From Bacteroidaceae bacterium (lineage in GTDB: Bacteria; Bacteroidota; Bacteroidia; Bacteroidales; Bacteroidaceae): a DNA stretch of 64,000 nt. The stretch spans positions 1 through 64,000 of the forward strand of contig JAFXQT010000057.1 of NCBI GenBank assembly GCA_017526905.1. The letters run 5' to 3'. Positions 42,064-49,631 of the stretch are shown piece by piece (positions within the stretch are counted from its first letter, which is position 1; each line of letters starts with the position of its first letter). The notes below the pieces were generated by a model. It was not told the origin of the DNA, did no database searches, and worked only from the letters and a program-made list of their open reading frames with translations. The position numbers and the translations under genes are program-made.

Positions 42064-43044
42064 ATGAGCAAAGGAAAGTTGGCTAAGTTCGCCGACATGG
42101 CGAGCTATCCACACGTATTCGAATGTCCATTTAAGGTAATGGACAATCAAGACTCAAAAGTAACTGCTCCCTCCCTACAAGGGAGGGCGGGGGGAGAGTC
42201 CGTAGCTCCTTTTCCTATGCGTGGCCGCTGGCGTCAGGATTTCTTCCACAACGACAATCCCATCGTCCTCGAGCTGGGCTGCGGCCGCGGCGAGTATGCC
42301 GTGGGCCTGGCGCGCCGCTACCCCGACCGCAACTTCATCGGCGTGGATATCAAGGGCGCACGCATGTGGACAGGTGCCACCGAGTCGCTGCGCGAGGGGC
42401 TGAAGAACGTGGCTTTCCTGCGCACCAACATCGAGATCATCGACCGCTTCTTTGCCCCCAACGAAGTGCAGGAAATCTGGCTCACCTTCTCCGACCCGCA
42501 GATGAAGAAGGCCACCAAACGCCTCACTTCCACCTTCTTCCTGCAGCGCTACCGCCATTTCCTCGAGGACGGCGGCATCGTCCACCTCAAGACCGACTCC
42601 AACTTCCTCTTCACCTACACCAAGTGCATGGTCGAGGCCAACCACCTGCCCCTGGAGGTTTGCACCGACGACCTATATAGACCCACCCCCCTGCCCCTCC
42701 CTTGTAGGGAGGGGAGTAGTCACTTATCGGCAGCTGATGAGGATGGACACCTATCTAATAATGAGAAGAACTGTAACCTGTCGGGTAGCGGAAATGCCAT
42801 CGAGCCTACAAAGGTATATACTCCCCTCCCTACAAGGGAGGGGCAGGGGGGTGAGTCTGCCTTCGACCTCTCCATTCGCACCTACTACGAGCAGATGTGG
42901 CTGGATCGCGGCATCAGCATCAAGTACCTCCGTTTCCGCCTGCCCCACGAGGGCACACTTGTCGAGCCCGATGTGGAGATACCCCTCGATGACTACCGCA
43001 GCTACAACCGCGACAAGCGCAGTTCGTTGCAGACCGGTCGCTGA
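42064..43044 (+). CDS. trmB: tRNA (guanine-N7-)-methyltransferase carrying repeat-encoded insertions
   Basis: The protein makes m7G46 in tRNA using S-adenosylmethionine. Family blocks are intact: [29 protein letters not shown] (SAM-binding, about 66-82), [30 protein letters not shown] (about 139-154), [13 protein letters not shown], and the C-terminal [12 protein letters not shown] and SYNRDKRS. The length is 326 residues, but homologues from Bacteroidales have about 250. The excess is explained by two insertions. Insert 1 (about residues 31-47, reading [12 protein letters not shown]) and insert 2 (about 206-267, reading [13 protein letters not shown] and [13 protein letters not shown] at its edges) are encoded by copies of a palindromic repeat. 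All are in frame, so the gene is likely still functional. Insert positions lie in the N-terminal segment and a loop before the last conserved block. Confidence 0.92.
   Translation: MSKGKLAKFADMASYPHVFECPFKVMDNQDSKVTAPSLQGRAGGESVAPFPMRGRWRQDFFHNDNPIVLELGCGRGEYAVGLARRYPDRNFIGVDIKGARMWTGATESLREGLKNVAFLRTNIEIIDRFFAPNEVQEIWLTFSDPQMKKATKRLTSTFFLQRYRHFLEDGGIVHLKTDSNFLFTYTKCMVEANHLPLEVCTDDLYRPTPLPLPCREGSSHLSAADEDGHLSNNEKNCNLSGSGNAIEPTKVYTPLPTREGQGGESAFDLSIRTYYEQMWLDRGISIKYLRFRLPHEGTLVEPDVEIPLDDYRSYNRDKRSSLQTGR
42164..42201 (+). repeat. Palindromic repeat element, first trmB copy
   Basis: Core CTCCCTACAAGGGAG followed by a G-rich tail GGCGGGGGGAGAGTCC. It is read in frame as [12 protein letters not shown], one base out of register compared with the third trmB copy. 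Confidence 0.85.
42679..42717 (-). repeat. Palindromic repeat element, second trmB copy (inverted)
   Basis: Its reverse complement matches 42820-42858 at 38 of 39 positions. It is read on the plus strand as [13 protein letters not shown]. With the third copy it forms an inverted pair around a 102-bp spacer. Confidence 0.88.
42820..42858 (+). repeat. Palindromic repeat element, third trmB copy
   Basis: Core CTCCCTACAAGGGAG and tail GGGCAGGGGGGTGAG, read as [13 protein letters not shown]. The GH43 copy at 29491-29529 encodes almost the same peptide. Confidence 0.88.
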
Positions 43045-43168
43045 TCCCCCGCCTCTTATCCAGGGCTTTTTTCCTGCTACCGCCTCCCTCCTTTCTTCGC
43101 TTTATCCGGCCCTTTTTCTGCCACTTTCTTCGGCCCGATTTAATGTTTTAACTAAAGTCTCGCAATTG

Positions 43169-43330
43169 ATGCCGTAGGCATTAGACATTGGTAGCCAGCC
43201 ATTCTATGGCTGGTATATAGGCCGTGGAAAAAGTGCGTGCCTTTAGGTACGCAACAAATAATGGGGTTGCGTACCTAAAGGCACGCGTTCAATGGCCGCT
43301 ATTTATCCAGCCACCCCCATGGCTGGATAC
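43169..43330. repeat. Composite palindrome (REPIN/MITE-like)
   Basis: At the centre are perfect 20-bp arms, GCGTGCCTTTAGGTACGCAA (43235-43254) and its complement (43267-43286). Outside them, the left hairpin CCAGCCATTCTATGGCTGG and the right hairpin CCAGCCACCCCCATGGCTGG are themselves inverted copies of each other, as are the flanking TATATAGGCC-like and GGCCGCTATTTA segments. The whole can fold into one long hairpin or a cross shape. An ATGCC/GGCAT mini-hairpin lies just before it. Confidence 0.85.
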
Positions 43331-43522
43331 CCTATTATGCCCCTCTGGGGATTTGTCTCACAGGATGTTATGATCACTTGAAACTTGAGCTCTTTAACCT
43401 TATTGATTAACGCATGAACTGTGCCCAATGCGGGCTTCATACCGCCAAATTCCCCGCTTTACCTGCCCCGAACTTCGGTTGTGTCAGACCTCAACGAGCA
43501 CCACCCTTGGCCTCAAATGTAA

Positions 43523-43630
43523 TTGTACGTACGTATAACCTATAATTGTACGTACGTATAACATATAGTTGTACGTACGTATAACATATAATTGTACGTA
43601 CGTATAACTTGTATTTGTACGTACGTATAA
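43523..43630. repeat. Iteron-like array: five 16-bp copies at 23-bp period
   Basis: TTGTACGTACGTATAA occurs exactly at 43523, 43546, 43569, 43592 and 43615. The 7-bp spacers are AT-rich and similar (CCTATAA, CATATAG, CATATAA, CTTGTAT). The core contains the palindrome TACGTACGTA. It lies downstream of both flanking genes. Confidence 0.95.
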
Positions 43631-43972
43631 TTTTCATTCGGGCCTACTCTATCTGCTTTTGGCGCTAATGTTCGGGAATGTCGAGGCCTCTGTCAGTGCT
43701 GTTTCGGCCATGGCTTTTGCAGCTGCCTTTGCGGTTTTTGCAACTGCTTTCGCGGCTTGTGCAGTTTCGGCTTTCCCGCTTGGATGGCATGGCCCTCCGT
43801 TCTGGGCAGTCACGACCGTTGGTGGGGCGCTGGCGCGTTGCGCTTTTATGCGCGTGCACATATAATAAGGTGCAAGGCGGCCAAGTGCGGGGCCCACGTC
43901 CCACAGCAAGCAGGGCGATACAGGTGTGCCGCCGGTTAAGGTTTGGTCTTCCCTCAATCTGCCGGCCCCATT

Positions 43973-44007
43973 CCGCCCTCCCCTAAAAGGAGGAGTGAGG
44001 AGGGCGG
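43973..44007. repeat. Palindromic element at the 3' end of the lipoprotein gene
   Basis: CCGCCCTCCCCT pairs with the GGAGGAGTG...GGAGGGCGG side. It resembles the core-plus-tail elements in trmB and may also act as terminator for the minus-strand lipoprotein gene. Confidence 0.55.
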
Positions 44008-44018
44008 CATTTGATACC

Positions 44019-44480
44019 TTACTTCTTCTTCAGCGCTATCTGCTCTCCGTTCTCATAGAGGGCGATGTAGAGGGTCTTGCCGTCGATGGCGATTTCCTGG
44101 CTCCAGGGCTCGCCCTGACTGCTGTCCTCTTCCTCCCATTTGCCGCTTTCGGGGTTCTTGTAGGCGAACTTGGTGGCGGTGAGGGTGAGGGTGTTGCCGT
44201 TGAGGGTGTAGTTGCCGGATTCGCGGCTGCCGAAGCGCTCGGTGAAATCCTGCGACTTGTGCTCGCCTTCCTCTGAGAGCGAGTATTTGCCATCGGAGGT
44301 GAAGGTGATGCTGGTGGTCATGGTCATGGAGAAATCGGCGTTCGATTCTTTTTCGCTTGTGCTCCACGTGCCCACGATGGGATTGTCGGGATCTGCTTCG
44401 TCATCACCACAGGAGGTGAACACCATGCCGCAGAAGGCGGCGAACAGGCCCAGCAGGGCCACTAAATGTAACTTTTTCAT
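44019..44480 (-). CDS. Lipocalin-like lipoprotein
   Basis: The 153-residue protein has a lipoprotein signal with the lipobox FTSC (Cys about 24) and then GDDEADPDN, a typical acidic surface-export signal region. The mature part starts IVGTWSTSE and continues with alternating strands (ITFTSDGKYSLSEEG, GNYTLNGNTLTLTAT), matching the small lipocalin-like domains of Bacteroidales lipoproteins. Ligand unknown. It is transcribed alone from a TAGCTTTG box at 44541-44548. Confidence 0.82.
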   Translation of the reverse strand: MKKLHLVALLGLFAAFCGMVFTSCGDDEADPDNPIVGTWSTSEKESNADFSMTMTTSITFTSDGKYSLSEEGEHKSQDFTERFGSRESGNYTLNGNTLTLTATKFAYKNPESGKWEEEDSSQGEPWSQEIAIDGKTLYIALYENGEQIALKKK

Positions 44481-44540
44481 CTTGATTGAGTTAATAATAG
44501 GGTTAAGGTAAAGTTGCTCGAAAATAGTCTAAAAGCAATG

Positions 44541-44548
44541 CAAAGCTA
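44541..44548 (-). promoter_or_regulatory. Promoter -7 box for the lipocalin-like lipoprotein
   Basis: The minus strand reads TAGCTTTG, matching TAnnTTTG, 60 bp upstream of the start. Confidence 0.55.
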
Positions 44549-44576
44549 ATTTACTGAACTTTCGGAAGTGATAAAA

Positions 44577-44822
44577 GAACCACGAATTACACGAATTACA
44601 CGAATTCATTCATGCTTGACGACTTTGATTTTATCGAATTAAACGAATTCCTTGCGGCACGCTTCGCAGGTGCCGAATAGGGCATCTGGTCGAAGCCTGC
44701 GCAGCGCTTCGCTATGGATTCGTGAAATTCGATATAATTCTCCATGTCAGCAACTAAGAAATTCGTTTAATTCTCCAAGTATGGAGCGTCCCTTTGGGCC
44801 GAGCGCGTTTAATTCGTGGTTC
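44577..44822. repeat. Nested inverted-repeat element built from ACGAATTA units
   Basis: Outer arms GAACCACGAATTA (44577-44589) and TAATTCGTGGTTC (44810-44822) are perfect, as are inner arms GAATTAAACGAATT (44636-44649) and AATTCGTTTAATTC (44760-44773). The left arm contains three tandem ACGAATTAC units. The segment TGCGGCACGCTTCGCAGGTGC (44653-44673, listed here as TGCGGCACG and TTCGCAGGTGC) recurs in the terminator at 28402-28424. Confidence 0.85.
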
Positions 44823-44839
44823 CTTTCTTTGTGAATCTG

Positions 44840-47800
44840 TTATTCTCGCTTTTGTAGCTCCATTTGATTGGTATCATAGTTAAATCTCCAGTAGGCCTGG
44901 TCGTCAACCACGTATATGCCCCAGTGCTTGCCGCTCACGATGCCAGTGGGATAGTCCTCCTTGTCCTTCTCCACGACCACGTCCATATTGTCAATCCAGT
45001 GTCCCAATCTCACCTCGCCTGTCTTGGAGCCTACCCAAGGCAGTGGCCACCACGCGCCGTTGCCGTAGCGGCCTTCCAACGTGAGGTAAATCTCGGCACC
45101 TTTACGTACCATGTGGTATCTATCACCTCTCAGTTGCAGCGATGGGTGGTTGATTTCATCGCCCGGGTAATAGTCCCAAACCATGTCGGTGTTGTTCCAT
45201 GTGGGGAAGAGGGACCGCTCCACTTTGTGATCGGCTATGGTACTGCCGGTTCCTGTGAAGTAAGTCTGTGCGTTCAGCCTCAGCGGCAACCTTACCTTCA
45301 GCTTATCCTTGGTCTTGCTGTACACGCCAGCATCCGTGCAGAAGAGGTAGGGGTAGGTGGTGCCGTACTGCACCTTCCACCGCAGCTGCATGTCGGAAAA
45401 GAGCTGGTTCTCAAGTTCGGCCTCGATGGGCACGGTCACATACTTGCCGCTCACGTAGTTGCGGTCCGGATACTTGGCATTGATTTTGTAGGCGCCCAGG
45501 TCGTGCTTCATGGCGCCGGTGGTCTTGATGCTCTTCAGGTCGGGGAAGAAGTGACGCCGCCACAGGGGATTGAACTCCATCTCGCCCAACGGCACGTACT
45601 TGTCGCATACGCGTAGGCCGTAACCCAGTCCGGGATCCAGGCTGAGGTAGCCGTTCCAGTTCTTGAACACAGACGAATACGGCCCAACGGCAGTTTCCAT
45701 GTGCATCCTGGCTGTCACGCTGGGTTTGGCGTATGCATCGATGTGGATGAGACCATACACGCCCACGCCGAAGTTGAGGTAGAAGCTGCCGGTGACGCGC
45801 ATGTCGAGACTGGCGGCCATCTCGGGAATCAGTCGGCTCCACGACGGGTCGTCGCTCTTGTTGCGGATGCGTCCTTCAAAGTGGTCTTCGTACTCCACGC
45901 CGCCCCACTTCCACCATGGTGCCTCGCCCTCCTTGTAGAGGCGGTAGTACTTCAGCTCCAGCTCTACGGCGGCGCGGTAGTGCCACTTGGCCTCGAGTTC
46001 CATCTGGGCGGTGAAGTTGGCTCCGACGGAGGTGATGCACTCTGGCACGAACACCAGCGGCCCTACGGCGATGGGTGAGAAGTAGAGGTGGCCGAGGTCC
46101 CAGCTCTTGTCGTTCTTGGTGGCGGCATCTTTGAGGGTGCCTTCCTTGCTATACGTCCAGTTGAACTTGGCCACGAGGTCAAGGTCGATGGCCGGTGTGA
46201 GGCGCAGGAAGAGGTGGTTGAGGTGCATGTCATCGATATCGACGCTGATGTAAGTGCCGAGCGATGCCTTTACGCCGAAGGTGAGGTTGGCGCTGTTGGA
46301 GTAGCTGCCCTTCTCGTACTTGTGGTCCTTGAGCTGGAAGCTCTTGTTCAGGAGGGTGTAGTTGTTGCTGCCGTGGCGGTAGATGCGGCGTGGAGCCGCG
46401 TTGCGTACGCGAACGCCGTCGGTATGACTGCCGCGCGCGCGGCGGCGCGGAGCGAAGGTGGCGTAGCCTTCCTCGTCCAGGGTGACGAGGCTGTCCTCAT
46501 CGGCCACTTCCTCGTCGTAGAGGTATTCGGGTATTGAGTCGGGCACGAGGTCGATGCTGTCGTAGGGTACCTGATACTCTTCCACCTCAGGATTCTCGGG
46601 GGCGGCGAGCAGGTTCTGGTCGTCGAGGCCGAGGTCCATGGGTTTCTCGTCGATGGGCGTGCCGTCGGCGGTGTATTGCGTGGCACCCATCTGCAGCTTC
46701 TTGAACGCGCCCTCCACGTGTGCATAGCGTTGCAGCTCCACGTAGAGGTGGTTGTCGCCCTGCTTATCGACCCGCGTCACCTTGGCGATGAGTCCGTAGG
46801 GCAGGGCCTCGCTCACGCGGTTGATGACGATGGTCATGTCCTCGTGGATGTCCAAGCGCTTATCGACCACCATGGCGAAGGTGCTGGGTCCGCTTTGGAC
46901 GAGGGCTTCCATGTCGGACAGCTTTGAGGCGTAGCTGCTGACGTCGCGCGAGTAGAACTCGTGATAGTCTAACGGCCATAAGTTCTCGATGAGTGCCATT
47001 TGGTCCTCGGTCATCATAAAGCCTTCGCCGTTGAATTCCATGGTGTATGAGCCTTCGCGAACGATGCTCACTTCGCCCACGGGATAGACCTGGCCGCGTT
47101 CCAGCGTCTTGCCTGCGAGCTTGCCGATGGTCTTGCTTTCGCTCTTGCCGCTCTTCAGGTGGAAGGTGAGCTCGAAGCCCTGCGGGTACTCGCGGGCGGG
47201 CACGACGATGAAGAAGGTGCGGAGGTCGGAGTCTGTCACGGTGGAGTAGTTGCTGTCGCACTCCAAGGTGATGATGCCGTCGGCCTCAGAGCCGCCGGAA
47301 GTGGGGAAGGCGGCTACGGGGTAGCCCTTGTCGTCGAGCGTCACGGTGTAGCGACCGCTCACGGGCCGTCCGCTGAGGTCGCGGAAGGTGATGCTCTTCA
47401 TCACATCCACGGAGTCGAGGGCCACATAGCCAATCTTCAGAATGGCATGTACGCTGTGCAGGGTTACGTTGCCGCCGGTGCCCTTGCCCACCATGGCCGA
47501 AGCGAGGTCGTCCGGCATTGGCTTGGCGCCGTCGAGATCCTGCATCTGCTTGTCAGGCATAGTCAGCGTGAGGCCGCTCTCCAGGGTGCCGCTTGCGGTG
47601 GGTTCGTAGGGGAAGTAGGCAGAGAACTCGCCTTCGGGCGTGCCTGCCTCGTTACGGAAGGTGCCGATGTTGTTGCTTGTTATATCCTCGGCCGCGAGGG
47701 TGTATTGCAGGTTTGTGCCCTTGGTGCTATAGACACCGATGGCATCCGCAGCCTCCCACTCTACGTCCATGCTGATGCCCGGGCTGTCGACGAGCTTGGC

Positions 47801-48016
47801 GCGGGTCATGGAATAAGGGCGGGTGTTGTCGATACTGACCTGGATGCCGCCGGGCTTGACGTCCTCAAACGGGTTGGTGCGCACGCCCAAGTCGTCCTGA
47901 CAGGCGGTGAAAAGCAGCATAAGCAATAGACTGGCTGCGATTCCTGCGTGCAGCCTTGATGCTTGTCTCGATATGTAATTGATAATGTATGCCATAATAT
48001 ATAATGTGTATCTCAT
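44840..48016 (-). CDS. Large lipoprotein with fimbrillin-like N-terminal region
   Basis: The 1058-residue protein has a lipobox LFTAC (Cys about 39); Met8 at 47995 is an equally plausible start and gives a more normal signal peptide. Residues about 50-330 resemble the fimbrillin/Mfa-like family of Bacteroidales (VEWEAADAIGVYSTKGTNL, GEFSAYFPYEP, HAILKIGYVAL, PVGEVSIV). The rest is beta-rich with an Arg-rich linker (APRRRARGSHTDG) near residue 525 and no recognised enzymatic motif. A surface or adhesin role is likely by family. The gene starts 42 bp after the BACON lipoprotein stop and should share its transcript. Confidence 0.75.
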   Translation of the reverse strand: MRYTLYIMAYIINYISRQASRLHAGIAASLLLMLLFTACQDDLGVRTNPFEDVKPGGIQVSIDNTRPYSMTRAKLVDSPGISMDVEWEAADAIGVYSTKGTNLQYTLAAEDITSNNIGTFRNEAGTPEGEFSAYFPYEPTASGTLESGLTLTMPDKQMQDLDGAKPMPDDLASAMVGKGTGGNVTLHSVHAILKIGYVALDSVDVMKSITFRDLSGRPVSGRYTVTLDDKGYPVAAFPTSGGSEADGIITLECDSNYSTVTDSDLRTFFIVVPAREYPQGFELTFHLKSGKSESKTIGKLAGKTLERGQVYPVGEVSIVREGSYTMEFNGEGFMMTEDQMALIENLWPLDYHEFYSRDVSSYASKLSDMEALVQSGPSTFAMVVDKRLDIHEDMTIVINRVSEALPYGLIAKVTRVDKQGDNHLYVELQRYAHVEGAFKKLQMGATQYTADGTPIDEKPMDLGLDDQNLLAAPENPEVEEYQVPYDSIDLVPDSIPEYLYDEEVADEDSLVTLDEEGYATFAPRRRARGSHTDGVRVRNAAPRRIYRHGSNNYTLLNKSFQLKDHKYEKGSYSNSANLTFGVKASLGTYISVDIDDMHLNHLFLRLTPAIDLDLVAKFNWTYSKEGTLKDAATKNDKSWDLGHLYFSPIAVGPLVFVPECITSVGANFTAQMELEAKWHYRAAVELELKYYRLYKEGEAPWWKWGGVEYEDHFEGRIRNKSDDPSWSRLIPEMAASLDMRVTGSFYLNFGVGVYGLIHIDAYAKPSVTARMHMETAVGPYSSVFKNWNGYLSLDPGLGYGLRVCDKYVPLGEMEFNPLWRRHFFPDLKSIKTTGAMKHDLGAYKINAKYPDRNYVSGKYVTVPIEAELENQLFSDMQLRWKVQYGTTYPYLFCTDAGVYSKTKDKLKVRLPLRLNAQTYFTGTGSTIADHKVERSLFPTWNNTDMVWDYYPGDEINHPSLQLRGDRYHMVRKGAEIYLTLEGRYGNGAWWPLPWVGSKTGEVRLGHWIDNMDVVVEKDKEDYPTGIVSGKHWGIYVVDDQAYWRFNYDTNQMELQKRE

Positions 48017-48023
48017 GATTCCT

Positions 48024-48060
48024 CACTAAACTCTAAACTCTAAACTCTAAACACTAAACT
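48024..48060 (-). repeat. Short tandem repeat between two lipoprotein genes
   Basis: Plus-strand units CTCTAAA repeat four to five times in the 42-bp gap. It is unrelated in sequence to the repeats at 12219 and 29565 but has the same position between co-directional genes. Confidence 0.75.
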
Positions 48061-49411
48061 ATTGTCCGTCCCACTGGGTGCCGTCTCCGTAGCCGTAGCC
48101 TTCGCCGGCGGTGCCGTCTTGCTCGGTTATGTAGATATTCTCTTCAGCACCGTAGGTTTTAACTGTGACGTAACAAGCGGGACGCTGCTTGCCGGTGGTG
48201 TTGGGCTGACAGGTGAAACGGAGCATGCTGTCGCTGACGCGCTTCATGGTGAACCACACCTCGCCTGCTGCGTTGCCAGACACTTTAGGCTCGGTGACCG
48301 TCCATTCGTAATTGGCATACACGCGCACGTCGAGCGAACCGCCGGAGGTGGGGAGGGCCGTGCCGTGTGGAGCCACCACGCTCAGTCGTGGGCTTGGCAG
48401 TTGTACAGCGGGGATTGTAATCAACACGCTGTCATGATAAAGGAATTCAATGGTATTGTTGCGTTGTCTGAAACTGCTGTTCTCTTTGAAGCCTACATAG
48501 AATGAATGGAAGGCCACATCATAACGCACTTTGTCTTGTTCGTCCCAGTGCGAGCGATGAACCCATTCATCTTCGCCGAAGCCATGACTGTCCTCTTTCT
48601 CCAGGTATAGCCATGACTCATCGCCGATGCGGATTCGTATATTCTCGGGATCCTCTGCCGTGGTAATGACGGAGAAGTAGGAATAATAATCCATATAGGC
48701 AGAAGAGAAGTAGGGGAACGATACTTCCTGGTCTGGGTTTTCCACCGCAATAAAGCCTGCTGCTTGCGTCACCTGGATAACCTGTGGCTCGGCCTCGGGC
48801 AGGGTCACGGTGATGGTGGCCTTGCGGGGGCTGAAGGAGTGGTTGTAGTCTGCCGAGACGTACATGTAGCTGCTGAACGTCCCGTCATCGGGGCTCACAT
48901 GTAGCCAGTCTGCTCCCTCACTGACCTCATATTTCACGCCCTCGTAAGTGGGCGAGCAGTGGACATAGACGATGGAGTCCTTACCGCCGCCGGCGTTGAA
49001 GCGCATGGCGTTCCTACTTACGGTGAGGGTGGGCACGGATCCGTTCTGCGTTACGCTCAGCGTGGCGGTCTTGTCGCCGGAGGTGACGGTGACGGTGGCT
49101 GTGCGTGCGGTGGTGCCATAATTATAGTTCACGCCGACAATCAGTGTGGTGTTGTCACGCCGTGTGGCAAAGCACCACTCCTGATCGCTCTTCGCAGTCC
49201 AGATGCCGGATGCGGTGGTCACGGTGACGGTCTGTTCGGGTGCGTTCTCGGCCGCGAAGGTCAGTGCGGTGGCCGAGAGCTTCACCTCTTGTTTGGGCTC
49301 TACGGGTGTCGGCCCCGGTTCCGGTTCGGGGTCATCGCCGCCTGAGCAGCTGCCCGACATGAACACCACAGATGCGGTGATGAGCAGCAGATAGTTGAGA
49401 AGTTTGCGCAT
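48059..49411 (-). CDS. BACON-domain lipoprotein
   Basis: The 450-residue protein has a lipobox SGSC (Cys about 22) followed by GGDDPEPEPGPTPVEP, an acidic linker. At least two BACON-type repeats follow (LSATALTFAAENAPEQTVTV, SRNAMRFNAGGGKDSIV), each with the ATITVTLPEAEPQVIQVTQ or TATLSVTQNG ending of the family. BACON domains usually bind carbohydrate or mucin at the cell surface. The C-terminal third is another beta region (LPTSGGSLDVRVYANYEWTV). It is the first gene of a two-gene operon with a TATCTTTG promoter. Confidence 0.85.
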   Translation of the reverse strand: MRKLLNYLLLITASVVFMSGSCSGGDDPEPEPGPTPVEPKQEVKLSATALTFAAENAPEQTVTVTTASGIWTAKSDQEWCFATRRDNTTLIVGVNYNYGTTARTATVTVTSGDKTATLSVTQNGSVPTLTVSRNAMRFNAGGGKDSIVYVHCSPTYEGVKYEVSEGADWLHVSPDDGTFSSYMYVSADYNHSFSPRKATITVTLPEAEPQVIQVTQAAGFIAVENPDQEVSFPYFSSAYMDYYSYFSVITTAEDPENIRIRIGDESWLYLEKEDSHGFGEDEWVHRSHWDEQDKVRYDVAFHSFYVGFKENSSFRQRNNTIEFLYHDSVLITIPAVQLPSPRLSVVAPHGTALPTSGGSLDVRVYANYEWTVTEPKVSGNAAGEVWFTMKRVSDSMLRFTCQPNTTGKQRPACYVTVKTYGAEENIYITEQDGTAGEGYGYGDGTQWDGQ

Positions 49412-49443
49412 AAACGTGGTATTTTAAAGATGGTTTTCCGGCG

Positions 49444-49451
49444 CAAAGATA
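49444..49451 (-). promoter_or_regulatory. Promoter -7 box for the BACON-fimbrillin operon
   Basis: The minus strand reads TATCTTTG, matching TAnnTTTG, 32 bp upstream of the start at 49411. Confidence 0.7.
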
Positions 49452-49539
49452 CTCAGAACATTCAATGGAAGCAAGGCCGTGCATGGCCCTTTACTGCCAA
49501 AAGCGGATTATGGCAGTAAAAAAGCAAAAAGTAGGAGTA

Positions 49540-49611
49540 AGTAACCGTTAAAAAATTAACTTGGTACGATTTATGAGGGTGATGTCTCCAACATATTATT
49601 TAACGGTTACT
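49540..49611. promoter_or_regulatory. 13-bp inverted repeat upstream of the lipoprotein operon
   Basis: AGTAACCGTTAAA (49540-49552) and TTTAACGGTTACT (49599-49611) are perfect complements 46 bp apart, 90-160 bp upstream of the BACON promoter and just after the regulator's stop. It may be a paired operator for the AraC-type regulator; a terminator role is less likely because the loop is long. Confidence 0.45.
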
Positions 49612-49631
49612 AAATGGAGGGGGGAGGGCGG

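Larger units (their letters stand above)
43045..44018. other. 974-bp convergent intergenic region rich in repeats
   Basis: No convincing gene is present between trmB (plus) and the lipoprotein gene (minus). In order it holds an AT-rich stretch, a small hairpin (ATGCC/GGCAT, 43169-43181), a composite palindrome (43190-43330), about 190 bp without recognisable structure, a 23-bp-period array (43523-43630), a low-complexity segment with repeated GCTTTTGC-type units (about 43695-43775), and a palindromic element at 43973-44007. Short open frames across 43649-43957 are low-complexity and were not called. Confidence 0.8.
44481..44839. other. 359-bp gap: lipoprotein promoter and nested inverted repeats
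   Basis: The left end carries the promoter of the lipoprotein gene; 44577-44822 is occupied by the nested inverted repeat listed separately. A short open frame (44652-44834) falls within the repeat and has no support as a gene. Confidence 0.7.

Noticed and set aside
42064..43044. trmB as a pseudogene
   Set aside because: All insertions keep the frame and every conserved block is intact.
43523..43630. CRISPR array
   Set aside because: Repeat units are 16 bp with 7-bp similar AT-rich spacers, far too short, and no cas genes are nearby.
43649..43957. Overlapping short frames on both strands in the convergent gap
   Set aside because: They are low-complexity (Ala/Thr/Lys or Phe/Ala repeats) caused by an imperfect GCTTTTGC-type DNA repeat and have no start signal.
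44652..44834. 60-codon plus-strand frame
   Set aside because: It lies wholly inside the nested inverted repeat and has no family resemblance or promoter.
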